Source: Sesamum alatum
Taxonomy: Eukaryota > Streptophyta > Magnoliopsida > Lamiales > Pedaliaceae
NCBI GenBank assembly: GCA_034509735.1
Contig: JACGWO010000010.1
Location: 1,426,001-1,490,000, forward strand
DNA length: 64,000 nucleotides
Direction of reading: 5' to 3'
The position numbers were made by a program, and so were the translations under genes. Position 1 is the first letter of the stretch. Each line of letters starts with the position of its first letter. Shown here piece by piece: positions 58,836 to 64,000 of the stretch. The notes under the pieces were generated by a model. The model was not told the DNA's origin. It was given only the letters and a program-made list of their open reading frames with translations, and did not search any database.

Positions 58836-60319
58836 GTAGTATGCCACATATCTATGGGAGAAATCCACAGAAATATCCAAATGTAAGAAAAGCTTATCCA
58901 GTAGGAATAGTTAATATCCACCAGAAAGAGCAAAGAAACCTGGGCTGGCTGGCATGTAAGCGACGCAAGAGAATTATAAACCAACACTATCATGTGAATA
59001 TATATATATATATATATATATCACATTTTCTTTATATCTTTTGGGTCCGTCCATATCTTGCTTTTGTATAATTAAATCTTCTTCTTTGGACCTTCCTCCG
59101 CCCTACACGTGGCACACTCTTTTTTCTGTTTTTCCTTTTTTTTTTAAAAATAAAAATAAAAGAAAAAGGTCATCAAGAATTTGGGTCTCCTTGTAGCAAA
59201 TTGCCCCACCTCAAAATAGACCACTCAATACCAAGATAATCCTAGTAATCTAATTTCATGTCTATTCCTCCACTTGGGGATATATCCATGTGCAACTCTT
59301 CTTCACTATGCCTCCACACACACACACATACTTATCATGTTCAAAAGAGACATTTAATCTTTTTCCATGAAAATTATTATTTCAAGTTCATTATGCGCAA
59401 AACCACATGCATTTGCTAATCGTCCATGTTAAAAAATATTCTAAGGACAGATGTAATAATGGTTAAAAGCTGATGTCACCGACCAATTTGAGATCGATAT
59501 TGAGGTGGACTTTGGTCAAATGTATAAGCCTTGCACTCAAAGGAGAATCAGAAGAATGTCGAGTAATTTTTGTTATAGCACTTTGATATTTAAGTTGATC
59601 AGATCAATTCGAGTATATATACTTAAATTGTTGAATAAACGTGATTACAAGATATACCTAGCTAGTATATGGAGAGCTGAAATATTTATTTTGATGAGGT
59701 TCACTTGAACCAATCACATCAATATGACATAGAAAATTGAAAGAATTGGACGGATGAATGATGACATCATTGAGTCGATTTAAAATCAATCCGACCCAAA
59801 TAAAAACACACGAACCACTATAAGTTTTAGTACTTTTCTAAAGACTTGTAAGCATTTCGGTCTTTTTAACCGTGACTATATGGCTCCCTATGTTAAGCAA
59901 CTATGAGACATGCAAGAGATGATTTCTGTCCAATTAGTTTAATTATGGTTTCATGATTTAATAAATGCTACCTAATTAAGGATCAAGTAAACAATAACAA
60001 TAGAGTTCTCTTTAAAACCACACATTTTTCTGAGTTAGTCAGATGTTAATTAAATATGGAGGCATGTAATTAAGAAGATGAACAGTGGAAAACGAAATTG
60101 CCACAACAAACCAAAATCATCATGCATCAATTTCAAAATAAACAGCATATTTCACGCTGAAAAAGACTACTCCATGCAATTCTATATATATGTGTATATA
60201 TATATATATATATATTTTCAATTTACCACCAACTACCATTTAAATTCCCATTATTGTTTTTTCTTCTGAAAATGTACAGCTCTCAACTACCAAACACTAT
60301 GCAACTCCCCCTACACCCA

Positions 60320-60334
60320 CCCCCCCCCCCCCCC
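60320..60334. repeat. Poly-C tract
   Basis: Fifteen consecutive C, then A and six more C, then eight A. Length may be unreliable in assembly. Confidence 0.8.
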
Positions 60335-60860
60335 ACCCCCCAAAAAAAATTAAATTAAATGTATAGGGAAAAAGCCAAAAACACGAGGAGAAAAGCTGAC
60401 TCACTTTTTGTCCCTATCTTGTCCTTTGTAAGTGTCCAAATTATAATAGAATTAAACATCGCATCAAGACTTTGGAAACCCAAAGAGAGAGTATTAGAAG
60501 AATCTTAGGGAAGCACATACGGAGAATCAAGTAACGTTAAAATTGTCGAATTTTTAATCTCCTGCGTTAATTTTGAGGACGTACAAAAACTACAGGACAC
60601 CCTCTCTTTGCTATAAAGCTAGATATATAATTTAATTTTTATTTTTATTTTTGTTTTTGGAATTACTTCATAGGAAAAATTCTTTACCCTCCAATCTCAT
60701 GCAGTTCGAACTCATTCCTCTAGACAACAACACGCAAAACAAAGAGCATCTGATTTTCACCATCAAAGTAAGGAATGTTGGCACGTGGTGATCATAATTA
60801 AGATGCCGTAAACCCACAATATTTCTCTACTTTTGGTCCACTGAAACACCATAATTAACG

Positions 60861-61094
60861 TTTTTTTTTTTTTTAATCGGAAACGATGAATTTTATTTAT
60901 CAAAAGTAAAGTGATTACATCAATTCTGTTGGCTATAACATCGAACAGAGACAAATACAAATAATCAAATTAATAACATCACATAAATTAACACCTAACT
61001 ATTACAACAACAAATCGTACCTACTATACAATAGCAATAATATTAACCCACGCCGGGGTTCAAACCCATTATCGTCTAGGATAATGGGGTCTCA
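60861..61094 (-). mobile_element. tRNA-derived SINE, 5'-truncated, 19-bp target duplication
   Basis: The minus strand starts at tgagaccccattatcctaga, continues through gggtttgaaccccggcgtgg (box B) to a long A tail (T run on +). Box A is missing. Exact 19-mer tgaaacaccataattaacg on both sides (60842-60860 and 61095-61113). Confidence 0.88.
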
Positions 61095-61564
61095 TGAAAC
61101 ACCATAATTAACGTTGTTAATCAAGAAAGAACTTGCCCACATCATATGGAAGCCAAGGGTGTAGAGACACAGCGGGTTTTCGAATGGAGTGCTGCACAGA
61201 AAATTAAGGGGTCGTAATTTGGTTTTCGTGTAATTTTGACTGCTGTAAAGTAATTGTCTGATTGATTTTCGGTACTGGATTATATTCCGTGAGTACGACT
61301 TGTGTTATCCAATGATTACTCATTAATTAATGTATATTGGGTACCGTAGCTGATTAATTATATGCTTTAATTAGTTACTAATTAACTAGCTTATACCAGA
61401 TGTCTATGTATATGGTCCGTTTCTTACAAAATTCAAATTGCAAATGTTTAAGGTTACAAATTCCTAAACTGATCAGTGTCTGATTAACTAATTGCATGTG
61501 GTGATCCTCTCTTGAATTGGCGCCATAAATTAAGATTTTCAATAAAAATTAAGGGTTTTTTTTA

Positions 61565-61827
61565 GGGAAAAATGCAAGCAACCCCTGTAATATTGCAAAT
61601 GAGAAAATTATTCCTCTATGAAAAAATAAAAGACAATTTATCCCCCTGTATTTTTTTAAATGAAGCAATTTACCCCTATGTTTTTTAAAATGAAGCAATT
61701 TACCTCCCTAAACAGGGAGGTAAATTGCTTCATTTTAAAGAACACAGGGGGTAAATTGTTATTTTTTTTCATAGGGGAATAATTTGTTCATTTGCAATAT
61801 CACAGGAAGATAAATTGTATTCAACCC
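61565..61827. mobile_element. Foldback MITE, family H, near-perfect hairpin
   Basis: Begins gggaaaaatgcaagc and ends attgtattcaaccc. The centre atttacctccctaaa / cagggaggtaaattgc and the arms aatgaagcaatttacc / ggtaaattgcttcatt fold almost perfectly over some 130 bases per side. Flanked by T runs ending in A on both sides, so the duplication is ambiguous. Termini are related to 51511-52414. Confidence 0.82.
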
Positions 61828-61919
61828 TTTTTTTTTTAGGTTGGTACAAGGTTAATTCATTTGGTTATGTGAGAGCGCATCAAGTTAATTATTTGAAATG
61901 TTTATACTTAGAACTACTT

Positions 61920-61920
61920 A

Positions 61921-61952
<32 letters not shown>
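61920..61952. repeat. (ATT)n microsatellite
   Basis: About eleven att units. Confidence 0.85.
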
Positions 61953-61959
<7 letters not shown>

Positions 61960-62709
61960 AATTCGATATTGTTTGAATTGATACTAGAATTAACTATCTA
62001 TCTATATATATTATTTTTTATTATTGAATACAATTTATTATATCATTTGATATATTAAAATTTAAGAACTGATCAAACATATCAATTATTTCAAATTAAA
62101 TAATATATTCAAATGAAACAAATAAGTAATAGATGACCATATTTATGTGACTCGAATCCATAATCTCGTGATTATAAGGTTTCAGTCTTGTACTTGAGTA
62201 TGGTGTAATTGGCAATTACGTAATATTCTGTTAAGGTGAATGATCTCCTCAATTTGTTTTTTAAGATGGAGATACGACAAATATATAGTAGCATTTGATT
62301 TTAAGGCACATTTAGTCCAATTTGATGAGAAAATTCAACATCAATAAAAAAATATATATATAAGCAATTTTAGCAAGGAAGATATCTCTGTATAAGAATA
62401 ATTTATTTAGGTACATGCACTAATGATTAAGTAACTATATGATTGAAGTAGGACTAAATATATCCATTTCGTTTCTTCCTTTCTATTATTTCTTTCTTGT
62501 TCGCTTTTCTTTTCAAAAAATAAGAAGAAAAAAAAAACCTAAAAATGATTTACTGGTTTTTATAATTTTCGTCCAAAATATGAAGGGGAATGGGTTGGTG
62601 GAGGATGCGGCATTGACAGCTAAAAGCTGCAGCGGTGGGAAAGAACAAAAGAAGAAAACAGATAAGAAAGAGAAAAGGGGCCGACGAAAAGTAGTAACAA
62701 TTGGGCGAA

Positions 62710-62940
62710 CGAGACCTAGTTAAATTGACGAATTTAAAGTAATATGATTTTAGAGTCCTTGTGTTTGAATCTCATCAATGTATGAGATACTATTTTATTG
62801 CATAATAGATGTTGTTTAAATTTAATTTGTATGATATTGTTGATTAGAATATGATTATTATAATTATCTTAGTTAGATATTATATTCGACAGGAATGGTT
62901 GTAATTGATTTATTTCAATTATTAATAATTTATTGCTTTC
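62710..62940 (+). mobile_element. tRNA-derived SINE, copy 9
   Basis: cgagacctagttaaattgac (box A, decayed), gtgtttgaatctcatc (box B), body tattgcataatagatgttg, tail ttcaattattaataattta. Confidence 0.6.
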
Positions 62941-63483
62941 CCATAAAAGAAAAAAGAAAAAAATCGATTAAAAAGAAATAGTTCATTTGGCATGTCACAT
63001 GATCTTTATTACAAAGGAAAGTATTTAAGGAAAATAATAGAAGTTACATTTTGGTAATTACTAATTTTAGATGAAATTACAGTTATAGGTTTATGAGGAT
63101 GTATGATTTAAGAAGATTAAGTACATTTTTATAAATTTATTTAATGCACACCAAGTTAGTTTTTCTAGGGCTCTCACACTTAATAAATAAGTCGAAAAAC
63201 AATAAAAGTTATTTATATCTTAACTGTCACATCCTATTCTATAAAAATCAAAGCAGATTATAGAACCAAAAATGATTTTGGCCTTACCATACAATATGTA
63301 AACGCTATTGTTCAACAGTGGTAATTTATATTCAGCTCCTGACATTAATAATAATTTATATTCAAATTTATAGATTTAATGATTTTCATATTATTCTTCG
63401 ATGTTTTCTTTTCATCTTGTCATGAGTGATAATCGGATAAATTGAAACAAAATAAGGTGAGTAAGAGGAGTAAAATTTACCAA

Positions 63484-63605
63484 CAATCTCTTAGCATAGT
63501 GATTAAGGTTGAGTTTTTTTAATTTTAGAGGTCATAAATTTGAACTCCACCAATGCGTGGAATGCTGTCTACTGTATGATAGATGTGGTATTTCTATTGT
63601 AAGAC
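63484..63605 (+). mobile_element. tRNA-derived SINE, 3'-truncated
   Basis: caatctcttagcatagtgat, gaggtcataaatttgaactc (box B region), gcgtggaatgctgtctactg and tatgatagatgtgg, then lost. Confidence 0.6.
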
Positions 63606-63971
63606 TAGGCATTGTTCAAATGAGAGACGATATATCATTAAAAAATAATTTAATAACATCATTGAAATACAATAAATGAGAGACGATCGTTGTCGTATCT
63701 GGTGGGATTCGAATCAACAACCTGAAGCACAGTCTTATGATCAGGCTTGAATTAGAAGCCCAAACCAAACCAACATGCCCAATTACATCCCAAAGATTTT
63801 AGTTCAGATATGGACCGTGTCTTCAGCCTGTTGGGCTAACTAGAAAGGTAGAGCCCATAAATAATGGGTCGACCCGGTTGGACTTTTGTCCCGGTTCTTG
63901 TGGCAATGAGAAAAAGTCCAAATAATAAAATCTTGCTATCTTGTTCTTCAGTAATTTTGCTCTCCATAATC

Positions 63972-64000
63972 ATGAATTTTAGCTTTATTATTGCTGCTGT
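63972..64000 (+). CDS. Possible gene start cut by the right edge
   Basis: An ATG opens a frame reading MNFSFIIAA, hydrophobic like the start of a signal peptide, after a promoter-like stretch (cataaataatgg near 63858). Only nine codons are visible, so this is a weak call. Confidence 0.25.

Larger units (their letters stand above)
55792..63971. other. Intergenic region right of the GRAS gene
   Basis: To about 56440 this is the leader and promoter of the GRAS gene. It then holds a CAT microsatellite (56467-56502), a possible LTR fragment (about 57045-57850), foldback elements (57907, 58294, 61565), SINEs (60861, 62710, 63484), TA and ATT microsatellites (58998, 60196, 61920) and a poly-C tract (60320). 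No complete gene seen. Confidence 0.6.

Noticed and set aside
62439..62723. 94-aa plus-strand frame with Lys-rich tail
   Set aside because: Lys richness comes from A-rich DNA and the frame runs into a SINE head; no family recognised.

Overview
The window is nuclear DNA from a flowering plant, most likely a core eudicot. The support is: intron-containing plant genes (CYP81-type P450s, GT47 galactosyltransferases, a class III peroxidase, a GRAS factor), AT-rich intergenic DNA, and many small transposon derivatives (foldback elements, CACTA derivatives, tRNA-derived SINEs). I see no bacterial, organellar or viral gene. The P450s fit an asterid such as a member of Lamiales, but that is only an impression.

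Layout. 1-5.9 kb: two GT47 xyloglucan-galactosyltransferase-like genes in tandem on the + strand; the first is cut by the left edge and the second (508 aa) is complete and XLT2/MUR3-like. 8.7-10.3 kb (-): a three-exon gene for a 164-aa LisH protein that matches only the N-terminus of HOS15/TBL1-type corepressors, with no WD40 repeats found. 12.3-22.4 kb: three CYP81-family P450 genes, two on + and one on -, with the same single phase-0 intron and a shared proximal promoter. The third carries Lys in place of the conserved acidic residue of the I-helix motif. 22.4-31 kb: transposon-dense DNA, including a CACTA transposase fragment, CACTA derivatives, a 1.1-kb palindrome and a LINE 3' fragment. 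31.4-33.1 kb (-): a small DUF863-like protein with two EAR-type motifs and an inferred 5'-UTR intron. 33.1-47 kb: gene-free, with SINEs and MITEs. 47.1-48.7 kb (+): a four-exon class III peroxidase. 48.7-54.4 kb: repeats. 54.4-55.8 kb (-): an intronless GRAS gene, SCL32-like. 55.8-64 kb: repeats, with a possible gene start at the right edge.

The genes do not form one pathway. The GT47 pair (xyloglucan side chains, Golgi) and the peroxidase (apoplast) both act on the cell wall. The P450 cluster looks like a specialised-metabolism array, with a common regulatory block that could allow co-expression.

The clearest non-gene signals are five foldback elements with exact 9-bp target duplications (a sixth has an 8/9 match), two CACTA derivatives with exact 3-bp duplications, and a SINE family with about eleven copies, two of which have perfect 18-19 bp duplications.
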